From contig CAMBZJ010000033.1 in assembly GCA_945872365.1 (NCBI GenBank), positions 1 through 33,412 on the forward strand: a stretch of DNA of 33,412 nt, written 5' to 3'. The notes under the pieces were generated by a model, which was given only the letters and a program-made list of their open reading frames with translations, ran no database searches and had not been told where the DNA came from. Within the stretch, counting starts at the first letter, position 1, and each line of letters begins with the position of its first letter. The stretch comes from Klebsiella pneumoniae. GTDB taxonomy: Bacteria > Desulfobacterota > Binatia > UBA12015. Positions 24,657-33,412 of the stretch are shown one piece after another. Position numbers and translations under genes: made by a program.

Positions 24657-25313
24657 GTGGTCGCACCACCACCACCACCACCCCCACCACCACCACCCGG
24701 ACTCCACCGCCATCGCGCCTGGGTCATCGTCGCCGCGTCGCTGCTCGTCGAGTTCTTCGGCATCGGCTTTGGCTTCTTCGCGCTCATCGCCTCGTATCCG
24801 AGCTTCGAGGCGATGGGCTGGGACCGGACCACGGTCGTCGCGTCGAGTCCGATCATGATCCTGGTGATCGCCGTGCTCTCGCCCGCGATCGGCGTCTGGA
24901 TGGACCGTCACTCGGTCCGCGCGCTCTTCGTGGCGGGTGGACTCGTCATGGCGCTCGGGCACTCGATCCTCGCCTTCACGGAGACACCGGCCGTGTTCTT
25001 CCTGGTCATGCCGTGGTGGCCGGCCGTCGTCGCCTACGTCGTCCTCTTCGGCCTCGCCTACGGCGGCATCATGCCGATGATGCCCATCATGGTCGTGGAG
25101 TGCTTCGGTCTCGCGGCCGTGGGCTCGATCCAGGGCGTGATCAAGATTGGCTACGATCTCGGGGCTGCCTCGGCGCCGCTGGCGGCGGCCTGGGTCCACG
25201 ATCGAACCGGCAGTTATGCGTGGGTCTTTCTCGTGAACGGACTCTGCGCCTGGGCGGCGGTGGGGTGCGCGGTCGCGCTCCGGCGACGGCAAGGTTACGA
25301 GGCCGGCACATGA
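24657..25313 (+). pseudogene. MFS transporter with central helices deleted (polyproline N-terminus)
   Basis: A 218-residue frame starting GTG, then MVA and 11 prolines encoded by a CCA repeat. The first part matches helices 1-3 of MFS carriers, with the motif A-like GVWMDRHSVR after helix 2. At PAVFFLVMPWW it changes directly to AYVVLFGLAYGGIMPMMPIM, which is like helix 10 of the oxalate/formate-antiporter-like MFS proteins, and continues to a normal end (IKIGYDLGAASAPLAAAW, DRTGSYAWVFLVNGL). About half of a usual 400-residue carrier, helices 4-9, is missing in frame. It is probably a pseudogene, though a short six- to seven-helix protein could be made. Its stop overlaps modA (ATGA) and its start follows recX by one base, so it has become a spacer within an operon. 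Confidence 0.65.
24663..24698 (+). repeat. CCA trinucleotide repeat
   Basis: Runs of CCA broken by CCC encode the polyproline stretch of the MFS remnant. Read one frame off, the same bases encode a run of His. Tandem triplets can change length by slippage without changing the frame. Confidence 0.75.
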
Positions 25314-26089
25314 GAACCGGGACCCAGCGACGCCGCGTCGGGCGCCTTCTCGTCGCCCTCGTCCTCGCCTCGGCGATCACCGGACCGCGCGCCGCGAGGG
25401 CGGGCGACCCCCTGGTATTTGCCGCATCGAGTCTCATCGATGCGCTGACCGAGATCGGCAAGGCGTGGCAGCGCGAGAAGGGCAGCCACGTCGACTTCGC
25501 GTTCGGCGCATCGAGCGACCTCGCCCGCCAGGTGGAGCAGGGGGCCCCGGCCGATGTCTTCTTCTCGGCGGACCCGGCGCAGATGGACCGCCTGGAAGCG
25601 GCCGGCCTCGTCGCGGCGGCCGACCGGCGCGACCTGCTCTCGAACTCGCTCGTCGTCGTCGTTCCCGCGGATTCGCCGCTGCGGATCGAGGCGCCGGGCG
25701 ATCTGGCCGGGCTCGACCGGGTGGCGATCGCCGATCCGGACGCCGTTCCGGTCGGCAAGTACGCGCGCGCTTGGCTCGAGCGAGCCGGGGCCTGGGAGAA
25801 GGTTCTTCCCCGGGTGGTCCGGACGCTCGACGCACGCGGGACGCTCGCCGCGGTCGCCGAGGGCCATGCAGCGGCGGGCGTGGTCTACCGAACCGACGCG
25901 GCGACCAGCGGGAAGGTGCGGGTCGCCCTCGAGGTGTCGCGCGAACAGGGTCCGGTGATCGTCTACCCGGTCGCACCGCTGCGCGACGCGCGCCACGCGG
26001 CTGCGCGCGAGCTGGCTGCATTTCTCGCCTCCCCTGAAGCGCTCCGGGTCTACGAGCGGCACGGCTTCGTGGTCTTGAAGGGCCGCTGA
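25310..26089 (+). CDS. modA: Molybdate-binding periplasmic protein ModA
   Basis: A 259-residue binding protein of the molybdate ABC importer. A twin-Arg-rich start and hydrophobic core (VGRLLVALVLASAITGPRAARA) form the signal peptide. The mature protein begins DPLVFAASSLIDALTEIGKAW, and the ligand site residues are expected in AASSL, FGASSDLARQVEQGAPADVFFSA and the later YPVA segment. It ends with ELAAFLASPEALRVYERHGF, the standard ModA end. The start ATG overlaps the MFS remnant stop by 4 nt, so no separate promoter or molybdenum riboswitch precedes it. It is the first of modABC. Molybdate or tungstate is the expected ligand. Confidence 0.95.
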   Translation: MRTGTQRRRVGRLLVALVLASAITGPRAARAGDPLVFAASSLIDALTEIGKAWQREKGSHVDFAFGASSDLARQVEQGAPADVFFSADPAQMDRLEAAGLVAAADRRDLLSNSLVVVVPADSPLRIEAPGDLAGLDRVAIADPDAVPVGKYARAWLERAGAWEKVLPRVVRTLDARGTLAAVAEGHAAAGVVYRTDAATSGKVRVALEVSREQGPVIVYPVAPLRDARHAAARELAAFLASPEALRVYERHGFVVLKGR

Positions 26090-26090
26090 G

Positions 26091-26768
26091 GTGGAAGCCG
26101 GCGATCTCGAGCTCGTCGCCTTCACCTTGCGGATCGCGGCGCTCTCGACGCTGCTCGTCGTCGGACCGGGCATCGCCTGTGCGCTGCTGCTCGCGCGCTG
26201 GCGTGGCCCCGGACGCGGGGTGATCGAGACCCTGCTCTCGCTGCCGCTCGTACTGCCGCCGACCGCGGTCGGACTCCTCCTGTTGTGGATGCTCGGCCGG
26301 CACTCGCCCCTCGGGCGCGCATTGGTCGCCCGGGGCCTCGACGTGGTGTTCACCTGGAAGGCGGTGCTGCTCGCGACGACGGTCATGTCGTTTCCGCTCT
26401 TCGTGCGCTCGGCGCGCACGGCCTTCGAAGAGGTCGATCCCCGTCTCGTCGGGATCGCGCGGACACTCGGCTGCGGGCCGGTCTCCGCCTTCTTCCGCGT
26501 CACCCTGCCGCTCGCCTGGCGCGGGGTCCTGGCGGGAGCCGTTCTCGCCTTCTCTCGCGCGCTCGGTGAATTCGGTGCGACGATCATGGTCGCGGGCAAC
26601 ATCCCCGGGCGCACCCGTACGCTCGCGCTCGCGATCTTCAGCGAGAGCCAGCAGGGCCACGACGAGCGCGCGATGCGCCTCGTCGCCATCACGGTGGCGC
26701 TCGCCTTCGCGGCCCTGTGGACCACCGATTGGCTGACGCATAGGCGTGCCCGGACGACCGAGGCGTGA
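26091..26768 (+). CDS. modB: Molybdate ABC transporter permease ModB
   Basis: A 225-residue inner-membrane permease. About five helices are seen, with SLPLVLPPTAVGLLLLWMLG and the ATPase-docking EAA motif in ARTLGCGPVSAFFRVTLPLAWRGVLAGAVLAFSRALGEFGATIM, the ModB signature. It starts with GTG one base after the modA stop and its own stop overlaps the modC start (GTGA). It forms a homodimer in the membrane and passes molybdate from ModA into the cell. Complete and typical in length. Confidence 0.95.
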   Translation: MEAGDLELVAFTLRIAALSTLLVVGPGIACALLLARWRGPGRGVIETLLSLPLVLPPTAVGLLLLWMLGRHSPLGRALVARGLDVVFTWKAVLLATTVMSFPLFVRSARTAFEEVDPRLVGIARTLGCGPVSAFFRVTLPLAWRGVLAGAVLAFSRALGEFGATIMVAGNIPGRTRTLALAIFSESQQGHDERAMRLVAITVALAFAALWTTDWLTHRRARTTEA

Positions 26769-27829
26769 TCCACATCGACGTCGAAGCGCCGCTGGCGCGC
26801 TTCCTGCTGAAGGTCGACCTGGCACTCGACGAGCGCGCGACCGCGATCATGGGGCCCTCGGGGGCGGGCAAGACCTCCCTGCTCGAGGCGGTCGCCGGCC
26901 TGCGCCCGCGCACCCGGGGTCGGATCGTCGTCGACGGCGAGGTGCTGCTCGACTCGGCCGCCGGTGTCCGCCTCGCCCCCGAAGCGCGGCGGATCGGCTG
27001 GGTGCCGCAGGACGCGGGCCTGTTTCCCCACCTGTCGGCGCACGACAACGTTCGGTTCGGCGCGTCGGGCGACCGCCGTCGCGTGGACGCTGCGATCGAG
27101 GCGCTCGAAATCGCCTCGCTCCTCGATCGCCGACCCGCGGCGCTTTCCGGCGGCGAGAAGCAGCGCGTCGCACTCGCCCGCGCGCTCGCGACCGGGCCGC
27201 GCCTGCTGCTGCTCGACGAGCCCCTCGCAGGCCTCGACGTCGCACTGCGCGAGCGGGTACTCCCGTGGCTGCAGCGCATCCGCGACGAGTGGGATGTGAA
27301 GCTGCTCTACGTGACGCACCATCTCGGCGAGGCGATCGCGCTCGCCGGTGACCTCGTCCTGCTGCGCGATGGTGCCGTCGAGGCGCGCGGCGCGCCGATC
27401 GCGCTCGCGGCACGCCCGGGTGCGTCGCGGGCGAGCGCGAGCGGCTTAGAGAACCTGCGCCGGGGCCGGGTCGCCGCGCACGATCCGGCGGGCGGAATCA
27501 CGACGGTCGAACTCGCGGGCGGGATCGCTGTCGCGATCCCGCTCGCCCCGGAGCTTCCGGTCGGCACGGCGGCGACGCTCGCAGTCCGCGCGGAGGACCT
27601 GCTGGTCGCGAACGCGGAGGTCCCCGGTCTGTCGGCGCGCAACCAGTACCCTGCGCGGGTCCGGCGCGTCCTCCCCGGCGATGCGGACGCGGTCGTGGAG
27701 TTCGAGGTGGGGGGGGACACGGCGCCCTGGCTCGCGCGTCTCACCCTCTCGGCGGTGGACGCACTCGGTCTCGAGCCCGGACGCCGGGCGTGGCTCGCGG
27801 TGAAGAGCCACTCGATCCGGGTCGTCTAG
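26765..27829 (+). CDS. modC: Molybdate import ATP-binding protein ModC
   Basis: A 354-residue ABC ATPase. Walker A is GPSGAGKT (30-37), the Q-loop is in [21 protein letters not shown], the signature is [15 protein letters not shown], Walker [13 protein letters not shown], and the switch His is in [10 protein letters not shown]. The C-terminal third is a MOP/TOBE-type regulatory domain with [16 protein letters not shown], which in this family binds molybdate and gives feedback control. It starts with GTG, overlapping modB by 4 nt. Its stop codon shares the tetranucleotide CTAG with the stop of convergent thiC. Confidence 0.95.
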   Translation: MIHIDVEAPLARFLLKVDLALDERATAIMGPSGAGKTSLLEAVAGLRPRTRGRIVVDGEVLLDSAAGVRLAPEARRIGWVPQDAGLFPHLSAHDNVRFGASGDRRRVDAAIEALEIASLLDRRPAALSGGEKQRVALARALATGPRLLLLDEPLAGLDVALRERVLPWLQRIRDEWDVKLLYVTHHLGEAIALAGDLVLLRDGAVEARGAPIALAARPGASRASASGLENLRRGRVAAHDPAGGITTVELAGGIAVAIPLAPELPVGTAATLAVRAEDLLVANAEVPGLSARNQYPARVRRVLPGDADAVVEFEVGGDTAPWLARLTLSAVDALGLEPGRRAWLAVKSHSIRVV

Positions 27830-29487
27830 TCGGCCGCGGCTGCAGGCTCCTGGATCGTGCGCGCGGTCTCCCCGTCGGGCGTGACCTCGCTGTGGCAGGC
27901 GTGCTTCTCGCCGACGACGGGAAGAGTCGCCGCTCGCCGCGCGATCAGGTCGCCACCCTCGGCGCTCACGCCGGGGCTGCGCTGGGCACGGCGCTCGGGC
28001 TGGAAGCCGTCGGCCTTGCCGCTCGCGAACTCGACGATCTCCTTGGAGATCCGCAGGCTGCACCAGTCGTGCCCGCACATCGCGCAGAAGTCGGTGTCGA
28101 CATCCATGTCCTCGTCGTGCAGCGCGCGTGCGGTCTCCCCATCGAAGGCGAGTTCGAACTGACGCTGCCAGTTGAGCGCCGCCCGGGCGCGCGACACGTC
28201 GTCGTCCCACTGCCGGGCACCGGCGACGCCGCGGGCGACGTCGCCGGCGTGCGCGGCGATCTTGTAGGCGATGCAGCCGTCCTTCACGTCCTGTGCCCGG
28301 GGCAGCCCGACGTGCTCCTTCGGCGTCACGTAGCAGAGCATGGCCGCGCCGTGGCGGGCGGCCTCGGTCGCGCCGATCGCGCTCGTCAGGTGGTCGTACG
28401 CCGGGAATACGTCGGTCACGAGCGGGCCCAGCACGTAGAAGGGGGCATCGTCGCAGACCCGCTGCTGGAGCTGCATGTTGAAGCCGATCTGGTCCAAGGG
28501 CACGTGGCCCGGTCCCTCGACCATCGCCTGGACGCCGGAGGCGCGGGCACGGTGGACGAGTTCGCCGAGGGTCTGCAGTTCGGCGAGTTGAGCCGGGTCG
28601 GAGGCGTCGGCGAGGCATCCGGGCCGCAGACCGTCGCCGAGCGAGTAGGTGACGTCGTACTCGCGCAGGATCGCCGAGATCTCGTCGAAGAGCTCGTACA
28701 TCGGATTCTGTTGGCGGTGGTGGATCATCCACTTCGCGAGCAACGAGCCGCCGCGCGAGACGATGCCGGTGATGCGCCCCCGGACCAGTCCGAGGTGCTC
28801 CCGCAGGACGCCCGCGTGGATCGTCACGTAGTCGACGCCCTGGCGCGCCTGCTTCTCGATCTCCTGCAGGATGACGTCGTGGGTCAGGTCCTCGATCGCC
28901 CGGCCGCGGATCATGCCGTAGATCGGCACCGTGCCGATCGGGATCGTCGCATGGTCGATGATCGCCTGGCGGCAGGCGTCGAGGTCGCCGCCGGTCGAGA
29001 GATCCATGAGCGTATCGGCACCGAACCGTTGCGCCCAGCGCAACTTCTCGACCTCCTCGCCGGTCGTGCTCGCGACCGGCGAGGCGCCGATGTTCGCGTT
29101 GATCTTGGTCGTGATCATGCGCCCGATGCCGGTCGGGTCGAGACGCTTCGGCGCACGTTCGCCGCGCAGGAACTCGGGATCATCGATCTCGGCACGGCGC
29201 TGCGCGACCGTCTGGTTCACCCAGAGCAGCGCGTCGCGCCGGGCGCCGGGATGCCCGACCGGCGCGGGGCCGCGCCCGACCGGGTCGTCCGGCGGCCCCC
29301 CGCCGGCGGGTCCCTCGGTCGGAGTCTCGCCGCCGCTGCCCGCGAGGTGACGCACGTTCGCCGGGATGACCAGGCGCCCGCGCGCGACCTCGTCCCGAAC
29401 GAATTCCGGGGTCGAGTTCTCGCGCTCGGCGACGCGGCGCATCTCGGCGGTGACGATTCCTTTTCGCGCGCTCTCGAGCTGGGTCAT
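27826..29487 (-). CDS. thiC: Phosphomethylpyrimidine synthase ThiC
   Basis: A 553-residue radical-SAM enzyme that turns aminoimidazole ribotide into the pyrimidine phosphate of thiamine. The catalytic core has [11 protein letters not shown]-like sequence ([15 protein letters not shown]), [24 protein letters not shown] and GADWCSL-like end; the [4Fe-4S] ligands are in CAMCGHDWC (Cys468, Cys471, Cys476, the CX2CX4C form). Between [13 protein letters not shown] and LDPTGIG there is an insertion of about 65 residues, rich in Gly, Pro and Asp, compared with short ThiC proteins. GAGGTGA 7 nt upstream is a good ribosome binding site. The gene follows the RND exporter gene by 24 nt and no TPP riboswitch (CUGAGA...CCUGAUC core) precedes it. 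Confidence 0.97.
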   Translation of the reverse strand: MTQLESARKGIVTAEMRRVAERENSTPEFVRDEVARGRLVIPANVRHLAGSGGETPTEGPAGGGPPDDPVGRGPAPVGHPGARRDALLWVNQTVAQRRAEIDDPEFLRGERAPKRLDPTGIGRMITTKINANIGASPVASTTGEEVEKLRWAQRFGADTLMDLSTGGDLDACRQAIIDHATIPIGTVPIYGMIRGRAIEDLTHDVILQEIEKQARQGVDYVTIHAGVLREHLGLVRGRITGIVSRGGSLLAKWMIHHRQQNPMYELFDEISAILREYDVTYSLGDGLRPGCLADASDPAQLAELQTLGELVHRARASGVQAMVEGPGHVPLDQIGFNMQLQQRVCDDAPFYVLGPLVTDVFPAYDHLTSAIGATEAARHGAAMLCYVTPKEHVGLPRAQDVKDGCIAYKIAAHAGDVARGVAGARQWDDDVSRARAALNWQRQFELAFDGETARALHDEDMDVDTDFCAMCGHDWCSLRISKEIVEFASGKADGFQPERRAQRSPGVSAEGGDLIARRAATLPVVGEKHACHSEVTPDGETARTIQEPAAAAD

Positions 29488-29511
29488 CGGACATTCACCT
29501 CGTCCGCAGGT

Positions 29512-31893
29512 TTACGCCCGAGACCCCCCGCGATCAAGGCGTTTTCCCGGCGGCCGCAGCAGGTCGCCGAAGCGGCCGCGCGAGAGCAGGCTGGTCGCGG
29601 CCGGGAGAAGCAGCAGCGTCGCCGTGGCCGAGGCGAGCATCGCCAGCGCAACCAGGCCGCCCAGGTGCACGTGAAAGGCGAAGCCGGAGAGGCAGAGGGT
29701 CGAGTAGCCGGCGGCGATCGCGGTCGCGACGAAGACGATCGCCTTGCCGGAGGTGCGCAGGGTCGTGCGCAACGCCTCTCCGAACGGCGCCCCGGAGCCG
29801 ATCTCCTCGCGCAGTCGGAAGAGGAAGTACACGGCGTAGTCGGCCCCGATCCCGACGGACATCGCGGCGACGGCGGAGGTGACGATGTCGAGGGGGATTC
29901 CGAGGAGACCCATCGCCGCGAAGACGATCGCGACCGCGACCGCGAGCGGGATCGCGACGAGAAGCCCCGCGACGAGGCTCCGCAGGACGAGGCTCGCGAT
30001 AGTGACGGTGATGACGGCGATCTGGAGGATGTTCGCGAGCTTGCCGCGCACCATGGCCTCGGTGAGCGCGCCGTTCGAGGCGAGCGTTCCGGAGACGCGG
30101 TAGTGGAAGCCGGGTGGCAGCTCCTCGTCGAGGATGGCCCGCGCCCGTGCGATCACATCCTGGCCGTAGCGAGTGCTGTCGTCGTGCAGCAGCAAGACGA
30201 CCTTCGCGGTGCGCCGGTCCCCGGTGACGATGGTGTCGAGGTCGTCGCCGCCCGACAGCGTGTAGAGGAAGAGGTACTGGGCCGCGAGTGCCTTCGTCGA
30301 CGGCAGCTCATCCGGTGGCCGATCGGGGTGGAAGGCGTGGTGCAGGATCTTCAGGCGTCCGACGACGGAGAGTGCCTTGCCGACACCGGGAGCCTCGCCG
30401 ATGCGGCGCTCGAAGCGGTCGATCGCCGCGAGTGCCGTAGGCTCGGCGATCCCGCCTTCGACGGGTGCATCGACCAGGAAGACGAGCGTACTCGTCCCGG
30501 CGAAGCGCTGGTTCAGGAGGTCGTCCTCGCTTCGCACGCTCGACCCCGGCCGGAACTCCCGCTTGAAGCTCGTGTCGACCTCGACGCGCCGAGCGGCGAG
30601 CGCGCACCCCAGGACCAGCAGCAGCGCGCCGAGCGCGACGCGCCCGGCCCCGGCTCCCTCGACGAGGTCCGCGATCCCCTCGAGCCCGCGATCGAGCCAT
30701 GGATGCGTCGCGCGCTCGCGAAGCACCTCGAGGGTACCGGGTCGGGGCAGGGCGGCCCGCATCGCCGGGACGATCGTGAGTTCGATGGCGAGCGTCGCGA
30801 GGATGCCGAGTGCCGTAAAGACGCCGAAGACGCGGATCGTCTCGATGCCGAAGCCTGCGAGCGAAAGAAACGAGAGCGCCGCGATCGTACCCGCGGCGAG
30901 CATGACGCCGCCGACCCGGACGACCGACTCGACGACCGCCCCTTCGGCGTCCCCGGTGCGCGAGAACTCCTCGTAGTAGCGCTTGAGGATCTGCACGGCG
31001 TGCCCGGCGGCGACCGCCAGGATCAGGATGGGTGTGGTGGTGTTGAACGGATCGAGCGGCACCCCGAGCCAGCCCATGAGGCCCATCGCCCAGACGACGG
31101 CGAGCAGTGCTGTGAGCAGCGGCAGGAAGATCGCCTGGGCCGTGCGAAAGGCGTCGTAGTGCACGAGTCCGATCACGAGAAGCGCGAGCGGGAAGTACAG
31201 CGCCATGCGACCGGCCTGGTCGCCGACCGCCGAGGCGAGCACGACCGGGCCCGACAGCGCCCAGTGGAAGTGGCCGTCGTCGTTTGCACGCAGGATTTCC
31301 TGGACCGCGCGGTGCAGGTCGCCATAGGCGGGAAGGGCGGGGGTGAGTTCGAAGGTCGCGTAGATCGCCAGTGCGCGTCCGTCGTCCGAGACGAGCGTGC
31401 CACGCAGGTCGGGATTCGCAGCCACCCGGTCGCGCACCGCCGCCGCCTCCGCAGCCGTGCGGGGAGCGTCCTCCATGATCGGTGAGACCGAGATGCCCTC
31501 CGCCGTCGGGCGCACGTCCTTCATCGCCGGCGAGGCGATGCTCTGGAGCAGCGGGCGAACGACGCCGGGGATCGCCGCGAGGCCCTCGGTGATGCGGCGC
31601 ACGCGGCCGAGGAAGTCCGGTGCAAAGGGGTCCCCGTCGTCGGGGAAGAGTCCGATGACGACCAGATTCTTGTCGCCGAACGTGCGATGCATCTCGTTGA
31701 GTGCCGCGATGTAGGGGTGGTCCTGAGGCAGGTTGCGGTCGGGATCGACGACCACCCGCAGCCGCGTGAGGCCGGCGGTGAGCACGGCGGTGGCGAGCGC
31801 GCCCGCGATCAGCACTGCGAGGCGACGACGCACGACGGCGGCGGCGAAACGCCGCAAGACATCGCCACCCTCCAGTCGCCCCGGTGCCGTCAC
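29512..31893 (-). CDS. RND/MMPL-family exporter (HAE3-like)
   Basis: A 793-residue inner-membrane transporter with about 12 helices in the RND plan: one helix, a periplasmic domain with DPDRNLPQDHPYIAALNEMHRTFG, five helices, then helix 7, a second periplasmic domain (TSFKREFRPGSSVRSEDDLLNQRFAGTSTLVF) and five helices. Asp-containing helix 4 PFNTTTPILILAVAAGHAVQILKRYYEEF and the later MSVGIGADYAVYFLFRLREE match the MMPL/HAE3 group, which moves lipids, hopanoids or other hydrophobic compounds. GTG at 31893 with GGGAG upstream is chosen; a TTG at 31923 is the other option. It lies 45 nt (or 15 nt) after the outer-membrane protein gene, the usual partner order, and thiC follows. Confidence 0.93.
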   Translation of the reverse strand: MTAPGRLEGGDVLRRFAAAVVRRRLAVLIAGALATAVLTAGLTRLRVVVDPDRNLPQDHPYIAALNEMHRTFGDKNLVVIGLFPDDGDPFAPDFLGRVRRITEGLAAIPGVVRPLLQSIASPAMKDVRPTAEGISVSPIMEDAPRTAAEAAAVRDRVAANPDLRGTLVSDDGRALAIYATFELTPALPAYGDLHRAVQEILRANDDGHFHWALSGPVVLASAVGDQAGRMALYFPLALLVIGLVHYDAFRTAQAIFLPLLTALLAVVWAMGLMGWLGVPLDPFNTTTPILILAVAAGHAVQILKRYYEEFSRTGDAEGAVVESVVRVGGVMLAAGTIAALSFLSLAGFGIETIRVFGVFTALGILATLAIELTIVPAMRAALPRPGTLEVLRERATHPWLDRGLEGIADLVEGAGAGRVALGALLLVLGCALAARRVEVDTSFKREFRPGSSVRSEDDLLNQRFAGTSTLVFLVDAPVEGGIAEPTALAAIDRFERRIGEAPGVGKALSVVGRLKILHHAFHPDRPPDELPSTKALAAQYLFLYTLSGGDDLDTIVTGDRRTAKVVLLLHDDSTRYGQDVIARARAILDEELPPGFHYRVSGTLASNGALTEAMVRGKLANILQIAVITVTIASLVLRSLVAGLLVAIPLAVAVAIVFAAMGLLGIPLDIVTSAVAAMSVGIGADYAVYFLFRLREEIGSGAPFGEALRTTLRTSGKAIVFVATAIAAGYSTLCLSGFAFHVHLGGLVALAMLASATATLLLLPAATSLLSRGRFGDLLRPPGKRLDRGGSRA

Positions 31894-31938
31894 CGCATCT
31901 CCCGCCTTTGCGCAGTCCCGCAACCCTGCGACCGCGCC

Positions 31939-33412
31939 TCAAAACGAGTAGCGGATCCGACCGTAGAACTCTCCCCGACCCGCGTACTGGCCGATGAGAG
32001 TGTCGCGCGAGCCCCAGAGGCCGAGGGCTCCCGCGATCAGCTGGAGCCCGTCGGTCACGTCCCAGGCCCATTGCGCTCGCAGCAACCGGTAGTCGCCCTC
32101 GAAGCCCCAGACGAAGACCAGTTGGCTCTCCAGGCGGTCGGCGAACCAGCGCCGTCGCAGGTTCGCGGTGATCCGGGTGTCGACGTCGGGCACGAGGAGG
32201 TGCATGTCGTTGTGCACCAGTGCGATCTGCGAAAGCTCGACCAGGGGGACCCAGCCGTGGAACACCGTATCCGCACCGATCCCCCATTCGAACGCGTCGC
32301 GTTCCGCGTAGGCTGGTACGTCGACGGTCTCGCCGCGCACGAGCGCCGTGACCAGCGAGGGATCGCCGAGGATGCGCGCGGTCACCTGGTCCACCGCGAA
32401 AGGATAGGGGCGGCGAAAGCGCCACGCCGCCTCGGCGCGTACGGTGAACGCGCCGAGCGGGCGCGCGGCGTCCGCACCGATCGAGCGGAAGCGCCGATAG
32501 GCGGGTCGCAGTTCGGTCGCCGCGGTGACCGGGAGTGAACCCGCGCCATCCGGCGCACCGGGCACCAGGCGCACCGGCACGGAGAAGTTCGGCGCCGGGT
32601 CGTAGCCGTCGAACCAGGCGAGAGCCCAGTCGGTGCCGCGGGTGCGCCCGGCGAGGCGCAGGCCGAGGTTGCCGTTGTCGAACCGTCGCGCGGGCGCGGG
32701 CGCGTTGCGCAGGCGCTGGTCCACCGCGACGTCGCAGGGACACGGCGTCCCCGGCACCGCGCCGACGGCGCTCGCGCCGCCTGCGCGTGCGGCCGGGGCG
32801 AACCAGCGCTCCGCGGCGAGCGGGAAGCGCCACGGCACGTCGATCGGCTCCCAGACGAGGGTGGCACTGCTCTCCTCGGGCAACCAGGCCCGCCAGGCTT
32901 CGGGAAACAGCCAGGTCGCCGCGATCGCCGGCACCGCGATCTTGCTCTCGCGCTCGTCGTCGAGAAAGGGGTCCTCGTACTGCCGCGGGTTCAGCAGGTC
33001 GTTCGGGCGGTTCGCGTCGAGTCGGCCCCAGAAGAACTTCTGCTTGCCCACTTTCAGGATCGCGGTCGGGCCGCGCCACTCGACGAAGGCATCGTCGAAC
33101 TCGAGCGACGGGGAAAGGTTTTGGAACGTCCGGTCGAGGTCGAAGACGCCCGCCGTCGGATCGACGGGCGGCCCCCCGAAGCGACCGATCGTCGAGAGAC
33201 GCCAGCGCCAGCCCGGGGCGAGTTTCTGCTCCGCCCACAGGTCGAGGCGGGCCTGTGGGTGCTGGCCCGGCGTCGACCCGTCGAAGCGGACGATCCCGTA
33301 GCCTTCGAGACGGCCCCCGAGGCGCAGTGGCCCGGCGGCCGCCACCGCGGCCGCGGGGCGCGCGAGGGGGAGCGCGAGCGCGAGCGCGAGCTCGAGCAAC
33401 GGGATCGCCGCG
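31939..33412 (-). CDS. DUF1302-like outer-membrane beta-barrel protein, 5' end cut by window edge
   Basis: At least 486 residues. The visible N-terminus (ELALALALPLARPAAAVAAAG) is the hydrophobic core and cleavage region of a signal peptide; the frame is open to the window end, so the start is outside. The mature part has the DUF1302 features: DDAFVEWRGPTAILKVGKQKFFWGRLDANRPNDLLNPRQYEDPFLDDERESKIAVPAI, and alternating aromatic strands to the end. The final residues GRIRYSF end in Phe, as recognised by the BAM complex. DUF1302 proteins often stand beside MMPL/RND transporters and are thought to help hydrophobic cargo cross the outer membrane. Here the RND gene follows directly. A short Cys-containing loop (GTPCPCDVAV) is unusual for a porin. 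Confidence 0.85.
   Translation of the reverse strand, partial: AAIPLLELALALALPLARPAAAVAAAGPLRLGGRLEGYGIVRFDGSTPGQHPQARLDLWAEQKLAPGWRWRLSTIGRFGGPPVDPTAGVFDLDRTFQNLSPSLEFDDAFVEWRGPTAILKVGKQKFFWGRLDANRPNDLLNPRQYEDPFLDDERESKIAVPAIAATWLFPEAWRAWLPEESSATLVWEPIDVPWRFPLAAERWFAPAARAGGASAVGAVPGTPCPCDVAVDQRLRNAPAPARRFDNGNLGLRLAGRTRGTDWALAWFDGYDPAPNFSVPVRLVPGAPDGAGSLPVTAATELRPAYRRFRSIGADAARPLGAFTVRAEAAWRFRRPYPFAVDQVTARILGDPSLVTALVRGETVDVPAYAERDAFEWGIGADTVFHGWVPLVELSQIALVHNDMHLLVPDVDTRITANLRRRWFADRLESQLVFVWGFEGDYRLLRAQWAWDVTDGLQLIAGALGLWGSRDTLIGQYAGRGEFYGRIRYSF

Noticed and set aside
24660-24700. Polyhistidine reading of the CCA repeat as a His-rich metal-binding protein
   Set aside because: The His frame is only a shifted reading of the repeat and is not joined to any recognisable domain; the proline frame leads into MFS sequence.
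25290-25312. Molybdenum-cofactor or molybdate riboswitch before modA
   Set aside because: The modA start overlaps the upstream reading frame and no structured leader exists.
29488-29511. TPP riboswitch before thiC
   Set aside because: Only 24 nt are available and the conserved core sequences are absent.
27790-31485. 1231-codon plus-strand ORF
   Set aside because: Shadow of thiC and the RND gene on the other strand; composition is Asp/Arg/Gly/Val-rich and motif-free.

Overview
A high-GC (about 70% by eye) chromosomal window with dense, mostly intact bacterial genes, short operons with ATGA/GTGA overlaps, and no tRNA, rRNA, CRISPR array, insertion sequence or phage gene that I can see. Gene content (pgpA-cinA-recA, recX, a PilT-type ATPase, DUF1302-type porin with an MMPL/HAE3 RND protein, a deoxyhypusine-synthase-like protein, a MoxR ATPase, a DUF5658 membrane protein) points to a Gram-negative, outer-membrane-bearing lineage of the broad deltaproteobacterial grouping (Myxococcota, Desulfobacterota or Binatota-like). 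I cannot place it more finely from sequence alone.

Layout. 1-2242 (minus): an alpha/beta hydrolase followed by a NarX/UhpB-type sensor kinase cut by the left edge. 2297-3900: a small doubtful ORF, a DUF5658-like membrane protein and a MoxR AAA+ ATPase. 4051-8067 (plus): a small surface-polysaccharide set of a DUF1972/GT4 glycosyltransferase, a polyprenyl-phosphate sugar-1-phosphate transferase and a DegT/DnrJ aminotransferase. 8107-11745 (minus): a decayed APC-type permease with an internal deletion, a deoxyhypusine-synthase-like enzyme, and a secreted GH10 xylanase-type glycosidase. 11924-15136 (plus): pgpA, cinA, recA. 15469-16607 (plus): a cysteine-containing secreted protein of unknown family and a lipoprotein. 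16751-22730 (plus): a Yej-type peptide ABC importer (YejA, YejB, and a single-chain YejE-YejF fusion). 22843-24655: PilT-type ATPase and RecX. 24657-27829: an internally deleted MFS protein leading into modABC. 27826-33412 (minus): outer-membrane porin, RND/MMPL exporter and thiC, apparently one operon entering from beyond the right edge.

How the genes work together: the polysaccharide genes should start and extend an undecaprenyl-linked glycan; YejA/YejB/YejEF form one peptide uptake system; ModABC imports molybdate; the porin and RND protein plausibly form a lipid/hydrophobe export path; RecA and RecX are an enzyme and its modulator but are about 9 kb apart.

The most interesting signals are: (1) a recurring -10-like hexamer (often TAGNNT, often preceded by GC) placed 6-8 nt before the start codon of many first genes, which predicts leaderless mRNAs, including a probable ATC start for pgpA; (2) the YejE-YejF fusion; (3) two unrelated transporters, each with an in-frame loss of central membrane helices; (4) a deoxyhypusine-synthase-like enzyme in a bacterium; (5) an unrecognised secreted protein/lipoprotein pair. 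I found no clearly new defence or mobile system.
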